Assembly: GCA_008638375.1 (NCBI GenBank)
Contig: CM018037.1
Span: 33,279,076-33,343,075 of the forward strand
DNA length: 64,000 bases
Origin: Nyssa sinensis
Lineage: Eukaryota; Streptophyta; Magnoliopsida; Cornales; Nyssaceae
Direction: 5' to 3'
In this document: piece by piece, positions 46,563-58,742 of the stretch
Layout of the letters: every line of letters begins with the position of its first letter
How positions within the stretch are numbered: position 1 is the stretch's first letter
Translations under genes and position numbers: made by a program
Notes under the pieces: model-generated
The model's database searches: none
Told to the model about the DNA's origin: nothing
What the model saw: the letters and a program-made list of their open reading frames with translations, nothing else

Positions 46563-47200
46563 TCTATTACTCATATAATATAGTAAGGTTAGTCTTCACT
46601 GGAAAATAACACTTTGCCTTTCCATCTTTAATCTCTTGCCGTTTATCCCTTGTTGTGCCTAATTTATGATTTTGTCATGTCATGGGTAATTTACATTTCT
46701 GCCCTTCATTTATTAATTTCTTGTAATTTATCGTCTTTGTTGATGACATTTGTTATTAATTACAAAATCATATAATTTATTATTGTTCTTATTGAAGTAC
46801 AAATATTGTGTTTATTCATTTGTAGCTATAGTATACTCGTTTGGATGAATGATAAAAAAAGTATGGTTTAAGAAAAGTGTGATTTGAAAAAATGTAGTTT
46901 AAATTAAGTTGTGAGTGTTTAAATGAATGTATTTGAAACATATTTAAATAATAATAATGATATTGTAGCGTTTGAATGAACTGTTAAATGTATTTCTAGA
47001 ACGCGAGTTCGGAAAAAGTTTATCTTTGACATTTTTTCAAAATAGATGTTTGGACTTGAAAACGTTCAAATGAGTAGTTCAAAATCGTTAAAACAAATAT
47101 TCAAATATAAAAAAAAAAAAAAAAAAAATTAATTTAAACTTTGAAACATCCGTTTTAGAAATGCCAATCAAATACGTGCCTCACACGTGTACAACACTAG
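46563..47200 (+). mobile_element. Non-autonomous Helitron-like element (638 bp)
   Basis: It is preceded by A, begins TCTATTACTCATATAATATA and ends CAACACTAG followed by T. A hairpin (ACGTG, loop CCTCA, CACGT) lies at 47174-47188, eight bases before CTAG. The 5' end is close to that of the element at 43818, so the two may be one family, though the interiors differ. No Rep/helicase frame is present. Confidence 0.75.
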
Positions 47201-47739
47201 TATTTTATATATAGTTTTTAACAGAGGGTAAGTGGGCAAATCTATAAATTTATGTGTATATGAGCAACCACGAAAAAGCAGAAAAAAGAGTGATGAAAGA
47301 GAGGGCCACAAAGAGGAAAGTGATGATTCATAGGACATCCACGGGTTTGTGGGTTGTCCTCCACTGTCCATAACAATCACAGCACTTGGTAATTATAAGC
47401 TTTGAAAGCTTGGCTTACAAAAAAGGTGGACTAAATAAAACTTATGATTAAGATGTAGACTAGGGGTTTAGACAAGTAAAATACAAAAGAAAACAAAGTT
47501 AAAAAAAAAAAAAACTTCAATCTTCTAAAACAACATCATTACATTTTTGAGATTTTGCTTAAAAGCTTGGACTCCTTAATTGATTTGGTGCATTGTCTTT
47601 GCTTCAAATTTCGGATTTTTTTGAGTGATCAAAACGCGTTTTAAGACTCAAAACAATTCTCTCTGTGTCCTCTGTCAGAAAAAAGGTTTAGTAGGACGGT
47701 AGTATTATGCTATCCTCATTATGATTTGAGCATTATTAT

Positions 47740-48202
47740 TAGGGGTGTCAATTCGTGTTATCGTGTCGTGTCAAGTTTCAAAATTCAAACCCAACTCATT
47801 TATTAAGCAGGTTACATGTGTCGACACACTTAACCTGTGTATTTTAATTTTTTTATTTTTTAAATAAAAAAATTTACTTATCTTTTAATATGTATAGATA
47901 ATTTTTAAGTTTAGTAACTTTGGATATGAGCTAAATCAGAGTAGAAACTTTTTTTATAAATAAAAAATTTCAAAACCTTGATAAATATTTGATGTGAGAC
48001 GAATTACTTTAACTTATAATATATTTTATAATTAAATGTATTAAGTCGTGTTAAACGAGTTGATACTAATAAAATTCAAACACGACCTGTTTATTAATCG
48101 TGTTATACGTGTCAACCCGTTTATGACCCAAACTCATTTATGCTAAACCCAAACCCTTAACTTCGTGTCGTATTCGAGTCGTGTTAAAAATTGACACCCC
48201 TA
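47740..48202. mobile_element. Non-autonomous hAT-like element (463 bp)
   Basis: The ends are perfect inverted repeats, TAGGGGTGTCAATT on both sides (47740 inward and 48202 inward). The 8-base flanks ATTATTAT (47732-47739) and ATTACTAT (48203-48210) differ at one base. The body holds CGTGTCGTGT, GACACG and CCCGTTTATGACCC motifs near both ends. No transposase frame is present. Confidence 0.8.
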
Positions 48203-48210
48203 ATTACTAT

Positions 48211-49452
48211 GAGACTTACATGAATCTCACAAAAATAACAAATTACACGGTACTACCGTCCCATTGAATTTTTTCGCCCTCTCTCTATTTGATCCAAGTC
48301 TCGTGTCATTTTAAAAAATTGTCACATTATATGTTAAATTTTATTAATTTTATATCTTGTATCAATATGCCACAAGATATGTTTTTTAGCATGTTATATG
48401 ACATTCTATTGGAGCATATTTTTTATAATTGTGTCATTATTTAATATTAAAAACTTGAATAACATACTCATTAGAAATCTCTTAAAGTCCTTGGTCTTAA
48501 GAGCATGTTGAATGCAAAATGTTATATTTTTCATGTCAAAGTAATATTTTAGTATTGTTACAGTGTCAAAATATTATATTTTAATATTTATATTATAATG
48601 GTACATTTTATAAAAAAAAATGTCATCTGATGAGCTGTTGAGAGGATAGCAATCTACGTTGTTAAATGAGCTTAAATATAGTCGTTGAATATACGAAATG
48701 AACCCATTTGCTTTGTAGGCAAGGTTCAGGTGAGAGCAGAACTGTTATAACTATAAAATAGTAGGTCATGCAGAATGTCATATTTTATCTTTTTCAAATC
48801 AACATTCTGGATTCTCTCAATCGAATGGCTAAAAATATCTCAAAGTGATAAAGTATTTTGATAGTTGGAAAGAAGTATGATTGTTCTGTCAAAAATAATA
48901 TTTCAATATTAGAGCATAAAATGTCAAAAAATAGAATTTTAGTATTGTAAAATTATTAAAATTTAATTTTAATATGACTCAAGTGACTTTTAATATTAAA
49001 TATATTTTAAAATAATAAAATTTTAATTTTTACAGAATATAACAAAATGTATAACTTTATTATAATTTGAGAGGTGAAAAACTGTAGCATTAGAGTTGAA
49101 TATTGAATAATAACTACTATATTTTGACTATGGCAGATAAAACAAGTTGCATTAGATCTTGTCTAAAGTGCCACCACATATGAAAATTTTCTTTAAATTT
49201 TTTTATTTTTTTTTAATCAAGGGTTTGTGATATATATAATTATATATATATATATAGGAGGTGCTCTAGTGGTTGAGGCTAGATCAATTAGTATATCTAT
49301 GTTGTGTCCTAAATTTATGCAGTGCATTTGGGCTTAAAGATAAAATCCATACTCCAAAACTAGCCTGACCTACAAAGAATCCCTTGAGATTCGAAGTTTG
49401 AACAAGACTTTCCACCACAGGTCCATTATGACCAAGACCTCCCCCATTGGTC

Positions 49453-49486
<34 letters not shown>

Positions 49487-51000
49487 AGTGGGGTGAGCTT
49501 TTGGCATTTGTTTGTCTTGTAGCTCTAATAAAATACTTATGTCATCTGCTCTTAAAAAATATAAAAATAAGAATAATTTAGGCATAATATATAGATATAT
49601 TAAGACTTTGGGAGTTTAGATATGACCTCCAAGAACTTTGGTCACATAAGAGGATAATCTCAAAATTTTAAAAGTTTGTGTCAGAATAATTAAAATATAA
49701 AAAGGGTGTGTCCTATTTACACTTGGACTTTAATTGGAAAATGCTGCACTCTGAGAAATTGACTCAACAATTTTTATTTTCATTAGAGAGGGGTTATAAA
49801 TGTTCTTGAAAGCATTTAGAATATGGGATCTTTCTGTGACACTTAATGTGGAAAAAATATAAAAGACTTAGGTTAAATTAAACTATGGAAACTTGTAATA
49901 GCAATTATCTTCTTTTGCCTAATCAATGAGTCATGTCAAAAATTATGTTGAAATTGAAGTAGAAAACATTTGAGTATGTAAAATCCATTCATGAGTTCTT
50001 TGTTAATGGACATTATTTTCATATTATACCATTTTTATATACATCAAAAATTTCGCCACCATGTGCTCGTCATTTTAAAAAAAAAAAAAAATTATAAATT
50101 CAAGTCTCACTTTTTTCGTTAAAAAGATGTAAGAATTATTTTCATTTAATCATGATTCATGAACTGGGTTAATTTATCTGTTCGAGATTTATGTTTAAGA
50201 GATTCCTATGTTGTTATTAAATTGCGTGTGTGTGTTTTTCTATTATTGTAAATATATTATTCGGTCGAGTTGATTGATTAATTGTAATATCTGATCACTT
50301 TCATCACAAGAAAGAGAAAGAGAAAGAGAAAGAGAAAGAGAAAGAGAAAGAGAGAGAGTTTTGGTATAATCCCTTCCAACCCACCCACCCACCATTTGGT
50401 TTCCATTCCTTTTTATCCAACTTTAGAAGATCTAAATCATTTGGTTGTCTATTTATCATATCTTCACATACTCTCAAAACGAGTGGAGGTGGGATTTTCC
50501 CTCTTATGTTTTCACATTAAAGCAACTTTAACATCACCCAAATGATAGAACATGACATGTAATGATACATATTTGGACCTTCCTTTTGAAATCCTTTGTT
50601 TTCTTCTCAAAACCCTCTTGGTACACCAAAAGATTCACTAGTGAAAAAAGGTTTCAAATTTGTGATTATTGTAATTGTTCATTGATCACATGGATCCCTT
50701 AATTATCCTCTTTAACTTTCTAATCACCAAAAAGATTTAAAGTCATTCATAATAAACGACAAAATTTCATTGTAAATGTAATAGTCAATTACACACCATT
50801 ACTTGGTTTAATAGTAGACATTCCAATGATCAAGTATCAAATGCACAACTAAGTTTATTCCTTCTAATATCTTGCATTGTTAGAATTAACGTTAAATAAT
50901 GACTTTTAAATATAATATAATGATAGACGTTTTAAATTTTGAATATCAAAATATATAGCAATGTGTTATTATATTACATTAATTACATATTTTGATTTTG
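48211..51000. other. AT-rich intergenic stretch
   Basis: No gene is visible. Near 49250-49450 a GGAGGTGCTCTAGTGGTTGA segment vaguely recalls a SINE A box, but no B box or duplication supports it. CA/TA microsatellites lie near 49452-49484, and an (AGAAAG)n run is listed separately. Confidence 0.5.
50308..50358. repeat. (AGAAAG)n hexanucleotide microsatellite
   Basis: About eight AGAAAG units end in a short AG run. It is purine-only on the plus strand. Confidence 0.9.
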
Positions 51001-51002
51001 GA

Positions 51003-51210
51003 GTGACGATTCATGTTCGCGTGTTATGTTTCGGTCGTGTTAGAATACATATATTTTGAAAATAATATCGACTCAAACATGACCCGGTTAATTAATCATG
51101 TCAATTTTTTCAACACGAATACGATTAAACATAATTCAAAACATGTTACGTATTTATCATTTTCGAATTGTATTCACGGATCGTATTCAACATTACCAGC
51201 CCTAATTTGA
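51003..51210. mobile_element. Truncated relative of the 463-bp hAT-like element
   Basis: TTCGGTCGTGTTAG, GACCCGGTTAATTAATCATG, CAACACGAAT and a right end ACCAGCCCTAATTT follow the same order as the right half of the element at 47740. One end is missing, and I found no flanking duplication. Confidence 0.45.
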
Positions 51211-51429
51211 TGCACTATCACGTTATTTGATAGATCAAATGGTTGAAGGTATAGGAAGCATTATCCTTGAATCAAATGGATATCATATAATTCCTTACCA
51301 AATGGGCCTTTTTGTTTTCCCCCAAATGGACCTACTTTGGAACATGTTTTCCCCCCAAAAAAAAAAAATTGTAGTGGTTAATCTTCTCTCTGAGCGCGTG
51401 AGAAAACTACTGTATGATTTAGGGCAATG

Positions 51430-51990
51430 AGTTTCTCATCCTAGGGGAATCAGATGGCCCACGTGAATAGACAAGAGGCGTAGATAGGAGCGTGTTGGCC
51501 ACGGTCCTGTGGGTGCGTAACGTAGGGTAATCACTGTAGTTGTTGAATCATACTAAGTTTTTTTGTTTTATATTTTTCTTGACTTAAGATGGCATTGTCA
51601 CATGCCCGTTTCACTCACCTTCAAAACCTAATGATTTTGTTCTCCACTAAGACAAGAAGTGTTATGATGTGAAAAAAGGCCCATCCCTGAAAAGATATAT
51701 ATATATATATACACACATACATATGTGTGTGTTTAGAGAGAGAGAGACCATGGTTAATCTGATCCATTAATCAAATTCATTTAAAATTTTCTCATCATAT
51801 TACAGTCATTTTCCATTAACAAATTTGAAGTTGGTCTTACATAAGGCAATCCTATTTATCACTTCAGTTCATGATTAAGTAAAAAATAATATTCACATTC
51901 TCTTTAATGAAAGGATAAACTTTCTCCAAATGAGTAAAACATGGTGACCTAATGGACTAATTCTAGTTGGTTTTTAATATTGTATAGTTA
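51430..51990. other. Intergenic, short less AT-rich patch and microsatellite
   Basis: The 51440-51540 patch (GGCCCACGTGAATAGACAAG) includes a CACGTG near 51460. A TA/CA/TG compound microsatellite lies near 51697-51732. No coding frame is supported. Confidence 0.35.
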
Positions 51991-51994
51991 ATTC

Positions 51995-52417
51995 ATGAAA
52001 ATAAATATTTTTTTATTTTTTTTAAATTTTTAAAATTACACTGACTTCTCTTTCAGTTTATTTTTTTTAATTGACAATATTTAACCCTTTTATGTTTTCT
52101 TTTTTGTATTTTTTAAAAATTTTAATCAATTTTTTATAACTATTTTTTTATTTTCAAATAAATATTAATTAGAATCTTCTTTGGTTAAAAAAATATAAAT
52201 TATTTATTTAAAATTTAATTTTATATCAAATAAAAAAATTTCTTTAAAAAAAATAGAGAAAATAGTCAAAATTTTAAAAAAATACAAAAAAAAAAACTTA
52301 TCATTTAAAAAAAGAATAATACAATTTATCAAATAAAATAAAAAAAATTATATAATTTTAAAAAAATAAATATAATTACCAAACATTTTGAATGCTGTGT
52401 CAGTGTAATTTATCCCA
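51995..52417. repeat. Dispersed AT-rich repeat family, copy F
   Basis: It carries AAAATTACACTGACTTCTCT near the left end, TTTAATTGACAATATTTAAC, TTTTATATCAAATAAAA, and GTCAGTGTAATTTATCCC at the right end, in the order seen in copies D and E. Confidence 0.5.
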
Positions 52418-53768
52418 TTATAAAATAAACCCAACATTATACTTTGAAAACTTAGCCCATTCTACTGCACTGTTTTTTTCCCACAATTAATATAGCTTAT
52501 ACTGACAAAAGCAACTTTAGCCTCTGTCCTGGTCTACATCTAATTTTAATTTTCAACTACTAAAAGTCTGCCACGTTTTGTCCTAATTGCATGTTGTTCC
52601 AGTTGATTGCAAGCGTGGCACCAGGAGTCGATCCACTGGAATAGTGGACCACCATCTGAAGTAAATACATAGGTTAGTGTGCCGCCACGCGGCATCAAAC
52701 GCTTAAAAGTACTGTGAACAGCCGTACGTAATAGTCATGACCTGTCAGCAGTCAATTGCATCGTTGTTACGAGAATTTATTAAACGGTTCACCAATCATA
52801 ATGTTAAATTTATATAAAATAATAAAATAATTTTTATTAACTTGATAATTCGTCATTAATTAAGATTATTGACTTTATTAATGTTTTAAAATTATATAAT
52901 AAATTTTTCATTGTTACACCTGATTTGCCCTTTTTCTGTATTTCCTTTTTTTTTAATATATATGTATATATATATATATTTTGATAAATAGTCAAAATAA
53001 TAAGTTAAAGTTATTGAAAATGATAATTTAACATGCATAGTTAGAAATTCAATAATGTCAATTTAATAGGACAAATTTTTTTAAAAAAAGGTTTTTTTGC
53101 CTTGTTAAGATTTTGAATGAATTTGGAAATGAGGCACCAGCTCGATTATATAAAATAATAGAATAATTTTTATATTACATAATTAATATTTATAATAATA
53201 TTTTTTAATTATTCATTAAAAATCTTTTTAAACTTGATATGATTATATGTTTGAAAAGAAAAATATTGTCATTTTAATTCTCTATTAACACGTATTATTT
53301 TGTTTAAAATATGTTAATTAAAATTAATTTAAGAACAATGATTAGCTCTAAATCAAGGAGGAGGTTACCAACATGTGTGTCACAATTTTAATCTGTCACG
53401 TATATACTCACATATATATCATGTAATTATTTAGTTTTAACAAAAAAATAAAAACAAATAAATCAAAAAACACATACATATGTGACAGATTGTAATTAAG
53501 ATACATATCCGAGTGGGTGAAAACTTTTCTTACTGAATTTGAAATTAAGCATTGTCTTTAATTTAATAAAATAAATAAAAATTTAAAAATAAATGAAAAC
53601 TCTGATAAGGACCGATCACACTTATCACAGGGTCTCTGCCTGAATTTGAAAAAAGAAATTATTTTTGCATTACAGATTTTGAAGATGGGATTCTATACCC
53701 CAAACTCGCCCGTTTACTTTCTTGCGGGTCACTTATTGGTTTTACACTTGACTGTGAATTAAGGACAG
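52418..53768. other. Intergenic, no gene visible
   Basis: A moderately GC patch at 52520-52770 (GTGCCGCCACGCGGCATC) stands out from the AT-rich background. A small inverted repeat, ATCTGTCAC at 53391-53399 and GTGACAGAT at 53482-53490, encloses about 80 bases and could be the core of a short MITE. Neither is assigned a function. Confidence 0.4.
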
Positions 53769-53966
53769 ACCAAGGTGGGTTCAATATAAATTCTTAGAAT
53801 TTGTTTGGCTGAGTCTTGAGTTTGAAGAATTAAGTCTAAAGAATTGATTATTGAAAATAAATTTTAAACCAAGGTGGGTTCAATATAAATTCTTAGAATT
53901 TGTTTGGCTGAGTCTTGAGTATGAAGAATTAAGTCCAAAGAATTGATGATTGAAAATAAATTTTAA
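53769..53966. repeat. 99-bp tandem duplication, nearly identical copies
   Basis: ACCAAGGTGGGTTCAATATA starts at 53769 and 53868. The two 99-base units differ at only about three positions, which points to a recent event. Confidence 0.9.
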
Positions 53967-54805
53967 AAATTTTATAATTTCAAAATTAATTTATTATTTA
54001 AATATTTGATAAAAATTATTTTCATAATTTTTTCCTTTTGTTCATCGTACTATATAGATTGAATGTGTATAAGGGGACAGGGATGTAAAGTTTGTGAAAA
54101 AATCAAAATTATTTAGAGAAATAAGGTATTTTTTTCACCTTTTCAAAAGCCAAATTTATAGTGAATTTGATGAGTCTCATTTGCAACATGTGGTTTTAGA
54201 AGCGAAAAAAATTCTCAAAACCCACATTTTAAACAAAACTCCATTTTAAAATTTTAAGATAGAATGCCATATTTTAATACGAGTATGTTCGCAAGGTTGA
54301 AAGTTAAAGAAATTGATAGAAGGACACCACTAGGACGACTTAATTTGACTCAACATGAGAAAATTTATCAAATTCAGACATAATAAGGATTGACAGACTG
54401 AGAACTCTTTCTTGATTTTATGAGTGGTGATGCATAGTCGTGCATAGTTGGGGAGCAATTTGTCTGATTAATTTCGTTAATAAACGAAACTTCAGCCTGT
54501 TAACTAGTTATGTGAAAGTGACTCTTCACGACCAGCTGCTTAGAGGGATTATGATCTTATCATTTCCATTCGTGATCCCTGGATATTTGTGTACAATTTT
54601 TAGAAACACAAAGCAATGGCAGGAGGGGCAAAAGATGCTAATAAGTAATAACAATTGTATCTGAGAGGTCACTTCATGATACATGTCCTATAGCTCGTGT
54701 ACCATAAGCTTACTCTCTCATTGCCCATAAACATACAAAGCCTTGATGTTGACTTGTCTAAAGTTCAATGCGAACGTATCCGAAACTTTAATCTCAAATA
54801 GAAGT

Positions 54806-54842
<37 letters not shown>

Positions 54843-55017
54843 TATAACGTGAGAACTTGCATGACCTATTCCACCAAGTCTTGTAAAGATTTATATATCA
54901 TTTGCTTTTATAACAACAATTGGGAGGATTGGGATTGAAAGAGGATATCCTGGCATCCTTTTGCTTGCAGCTACAAGATTTTTAGTAGCATTGATCAAGT
55001 CAGTGGCGGATTTAGAA
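53967..55017. other. AT-rich intergenic stretch
   Basis: I see no gene. A pure (TA)n run lies at about 54810-54840. Confidence 0.5.
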
Positions 55018-55025
55018 ATTGTGAT

Positions 55026-55551
55026 TAGGGGTGCACGGGTGGATAAATTCGAGTATGAGAAATTACGAGTTTGAATAAAAATATATGATATTCGAGCTCG
55101 GCTTGAGTCTGAATTTAAATCGGGACGGGTCTGAGTAGGGACATCGGGTACCGAAGCCTGAATTACTATCACTTAAAATTATATATTTTATACCTCAATT
55201 AATATGAAACGTTAGATTTCAAATATGTAAATGGAATTGACCATCATTTCCATTAATATTTCAAAAATGTAATATTTATTTTATTATCTAATTGTATTAA
55301 CCTTTTTAAATATATTTTTATTGAAAATCTTTGTCTTTTTGTCTTTAGAATATTCATGAAACTCGAATTTGAACTCGAATCCGAAATATAAACCCAACCA
55401 AGTCTGAAAAAAAACCCGAAAATACTCGAATGTTCGAATACTTGAGAAAAATCTCATACCAAGTATTTTTTGTCGGGCTTGATGGCTTGTATTGCGGGCT
55501 GGACCTGTTCAAGGTTCAAGTCCGGCCCAACTCGACCGAGTTACAGTCCTA
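55026..55551. mobile_element. Non-autonomous hAT-like element (526 bp), degenerate
   Basis: The left end is TAGGGGTGCACGGGT. The right end read inward is TAGGACTGTAACTCGG. The 8-base flanks ATTGTGAT (55018-55025) and ATTGTAAC (55552-55559) agree at six positions. The interior has ACTCGAAT and TTCGAG motifs repeated in both orientations near the ends. No coding capacity. Confidence 0.6.
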
Positions 55552-55716
55552 ATTGTAACCAGAGGGGCTAATGTGTATACATTAGAAATTTAAAAAAAAA
55601 AAATTATGAAAATTCAACATATTTTGGGAGAACCAATTCTTAATTTATGAAGGAACAAGTTAACAAGATTATGATACAAAAATTAAAAATTTCTTAGCCA
55701 CCGCCACCCTATGATC

Positions 55717-56385
55717 TAGGGGTGCACATGGGTCGGATTGGGTTAGGTTATAAAAGGACCAAAACCAACTCAACCTTGAACGATTTCAAAAAATTGGAAC
55801 TGGAATCGAACCGCATCAATGACAGAACCGAACCGATCCAACCCGAAAATATTCAGGTCGGTTTCGGTTTTATCCGATATACCAAATCTACTATTTGTTT
55901 CTCTCTCTAAAAACTCGATTCCAATTATATGCATATATATATATATGGTATATACATATTATATATATTTTATATAACAGGTTATATATATTACATATAC
56001 AACAGGTTATATATATGTATATGTATATGTATGTATGTATACGTATTTTATATATAACAGGCTTCACTGATAATTTTTTTTTTATATATAACATGTTATA
56101 TATATTATATGTACAATAGTTTATATATACAACAGTTTATATGTATATCAATTTATATATATATATATACGTATAACGGGTTTATATATACAATATATGT
56201 ACAATAGTTTATATATATGTATAACAATTTATATATATATATATGTACACATACATTATATATTTCATTATGAAATATAAAGTATAAAATAACGGTAATT
56301 GTTCGTTTGTCGACAATGAGATAAAGACATTACTCGTGAGTTCACACATAATAACTGGATCATGAAATATTATACATCTTAATTA

Positions 56386-56416
<31 letters not shown>

Positions 56417-56724
56417 TAATACCACAAATATATAATATAATATATATAAATATAATGCTTGTAAATCACACTATATATATATATAAAATTTTCTTAATTT
56501 TTTTATAAGTATTTTTTATTTGGAATTCGATTCTTGGGTTGAGTTAGTTTATCTGAGCTTTAAACCAAAATCGACCTGAATATTTCAATTCTAAATCCGA
56601 CCCGACCCGACTTGACATGACCCGACCCAAACTATTTTTAGAACCAACTCGACCGAACCCATTTGATTCGAGTGCGATTCGAATCGATTCGTATATACGA
56701 TTCTCAATTTTTTATGCACTCCTA
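55717..56724. mobile_element. Non-autonomous hAT-like element (1008 bp) with an AT-repeat interior
   Basis: The left end is TAGGGGTGCACATGG and the right end read inward is TAGGAGTGCATAAAA. The flanks CTATGATC (55709-55716) and CCATGATC (56725-56732) differ at one base. Subterminal ACCGAACCGA/ACCCGACCCGAC motifs occur on both sides. The centre (about 55920-56480) is an expanded array of TATATA with interspersed ACAGGTTATATATA-type units, which accounts for most of the length. No transposase frame is present. Confidence 0.75.
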
Positions 56725-56732
56725 CCATGATC

Positions 56733-57380
56733 TACCTCTGGATCGAGTTGCCAGTTCTCCACCATTGGCGACCTTGATGTTAGGATTGTTTGGATTAACT
56801 TTTTCTTGCTTTTATGTCTATAAAATTTATTTTGGAAAATGTGCTTGATTTTTTAATCAAATTATTAAAACAGTTCTTATATTAATTCTGCAAAATATTG
56901 TTTATTTAATTAAATCATTGTTCACAATCAAATTTAAAATTTATGATATAAGATGAGAATTATTTTAAAATATGATGAGAATTTTTTTAAAAGAGTTAAG
57001 TTCAAATAAAACTTTTACTTAAATTTGAGTGACCATTATAGATTATTTAGAAGGGTTTGAAAGTGACGAATTATGCAACTGTACTCTTATTTTTTAGAAT
57101 TTGTCTTTCAATGCGTGAAGTACATTAAACGAAGAAAAATTACATTAAGCGACAAAATATATGTATATATATTAAATATTTGGAAATGTGATTATTATGT
57201 ATATCACTACTTAATTTTATTCGTAAATTATTTTTCAATTAAATAAAATAAATATTTACTATCCCCCTTTTTTCCCTAGGAATATTTATTCTCACCGCCA
57301 ACTTATTTGCTAAAAATCATTAATATAATTTTGAAAAATAAAAAATAAAAGGAAAAAAGGTAACAGAAGGAAGAACGTAG
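56733..57380. other. AT-rich intergenic stretch
   Basis: I see nothing beyond AT-rich sequence here. Confidence 0.5.
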
Positions 57381-57399
57381 AGGCAGAAAATGGTAAAAA

Positions 57400-57860
57400 T
57401 GGAAAGTAATCACGCGAGGCGTGGGAGCGGGCATAGTAAAGGTGGGGTCACGCCGGTCACGCTAGCGGGGCATGATGGGGCACGTGTGAGGGACAGATGA
57501 TGCCAAAGCAGGTATTGGGCTGTTGCCAGTGAAGGGTATGAAGGAGACACACTGATTGTGGGCCCCCTCGCTAATCCACCCCCACACCACACATTGGGCC
57601 CACCGCACTTTGCGCTCTGCCGTTAAAGGGCAAAGCCCTCTTCTCTCCTGCCCCATCTGCGGTCCAATAACTTGTCATGTGCCCTTTCTGTCCCTGCGCC
57701 AACGTACTAATGAGTAATGAACAGCTCCCATGGGTATAAACGTAATTTAAGCAGGCTTATTGACCGCGTTGAAATCACGGTCTCCTTACGTGATAACAGG
57801 GAGTATAACCCACGTATCAGACGAAGAAAGGGTTTGTCCCTTTCAGTTTTGATTTTCCTA
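57400..57860. promoter_or_regulatory. GC-rich island with G-box-like sites in intergenic DNA
   Basis: This patch is sharply richer in G and C than its surroundings and contains CACGTG at 57481-57486 plus TACGTG and CACGTA elements at about 57785-57815. Short minus-strand frames here show no family resemblance. It could be a distal regulatory region, the promoter of a lost gene, or an insertion. It lies about 5 kb upstream of the receptor kinase start. The regulatory label is only a guess. Confidence 0.25.
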
Positions 57861-58711
57861 TTCCCAAACTTCACAGCCAACTCTTTCTTGTAATTCTTCC
57901 TTGTTGGGAAAAAATTAGAATTAGTTTCGTAAAATATAAATAAATTAATATTTTTAATAGTATATTAATTTATTATTTTTAAAAATATTTAAAATTTAAA
58001 TAAAATTATATAAAGAAGAATTAATTTTTTTAAAAATTAGATAATTTGATAAGAATGATTCCGGTTTTGAAAGAGTCCCTGATTTTCAACCAGTGACAAA
58101 TCTACGCTATAAATTTAGAGAGGTAAAATTTTAAAAATTAAAATCAAAGAATCTTTTTTATAAAAATATAAAAATTTAAGGGAGCAACTCTTAATTATTT
58201 TTTAAAAAAAAATATTAAAATCAAGGATATAGTAAATCATGGTTTTAAATCTTTTTATAGAATATGTGATGATATATTAATTTTTTAATTATAAAACTTT
58301 AGGAGGGAGGAGAATTTTACCTAGGTGTGTGTTCGCATATAGCAAATATCAAATCTGAACTGCATTTGTGAAAAAAATAATTTCATATCAAATGGGACTT
58401 CGGTCCCATATTTTTATCATTTTGAACCATAATGTTATTATAGATTGCAATCTCACTCATTTATTTAAATATAGCACCAATTACAATGAATAGAGATTTT
58501 CTAAACATTTGTCTATTTGATTTCATTACAAAATGATTATTTTCATTTTAATACAAATAATTTATATTCTAAATATTAAAAAATAAGGTAAATTATACAA
58601 ACATATTGTAGTTACACTCATTTTCATTTATACTTGTGCAGTTTAAATGTCAATAAAGACTTCTTTTCATGTGTCTTCACTATTAAAATTAGAGGAATAA
58701 AGTAAAAATGA

Positions 58712-58742
<31 letters not shown>

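Noticed and set aside
49250..49450. Possible SINE with GGTGCTCTAGTGGTTGAGGC
   Set aside because: There is only a loose A-box resemblance, with no convincing B box, tail or target duplication.
57410..57656. Pair of minus-strand frames in the GC-rich island
   Set aside because: Low stop density comes from high GC content. The peptides have no recognisable motif or splice context.
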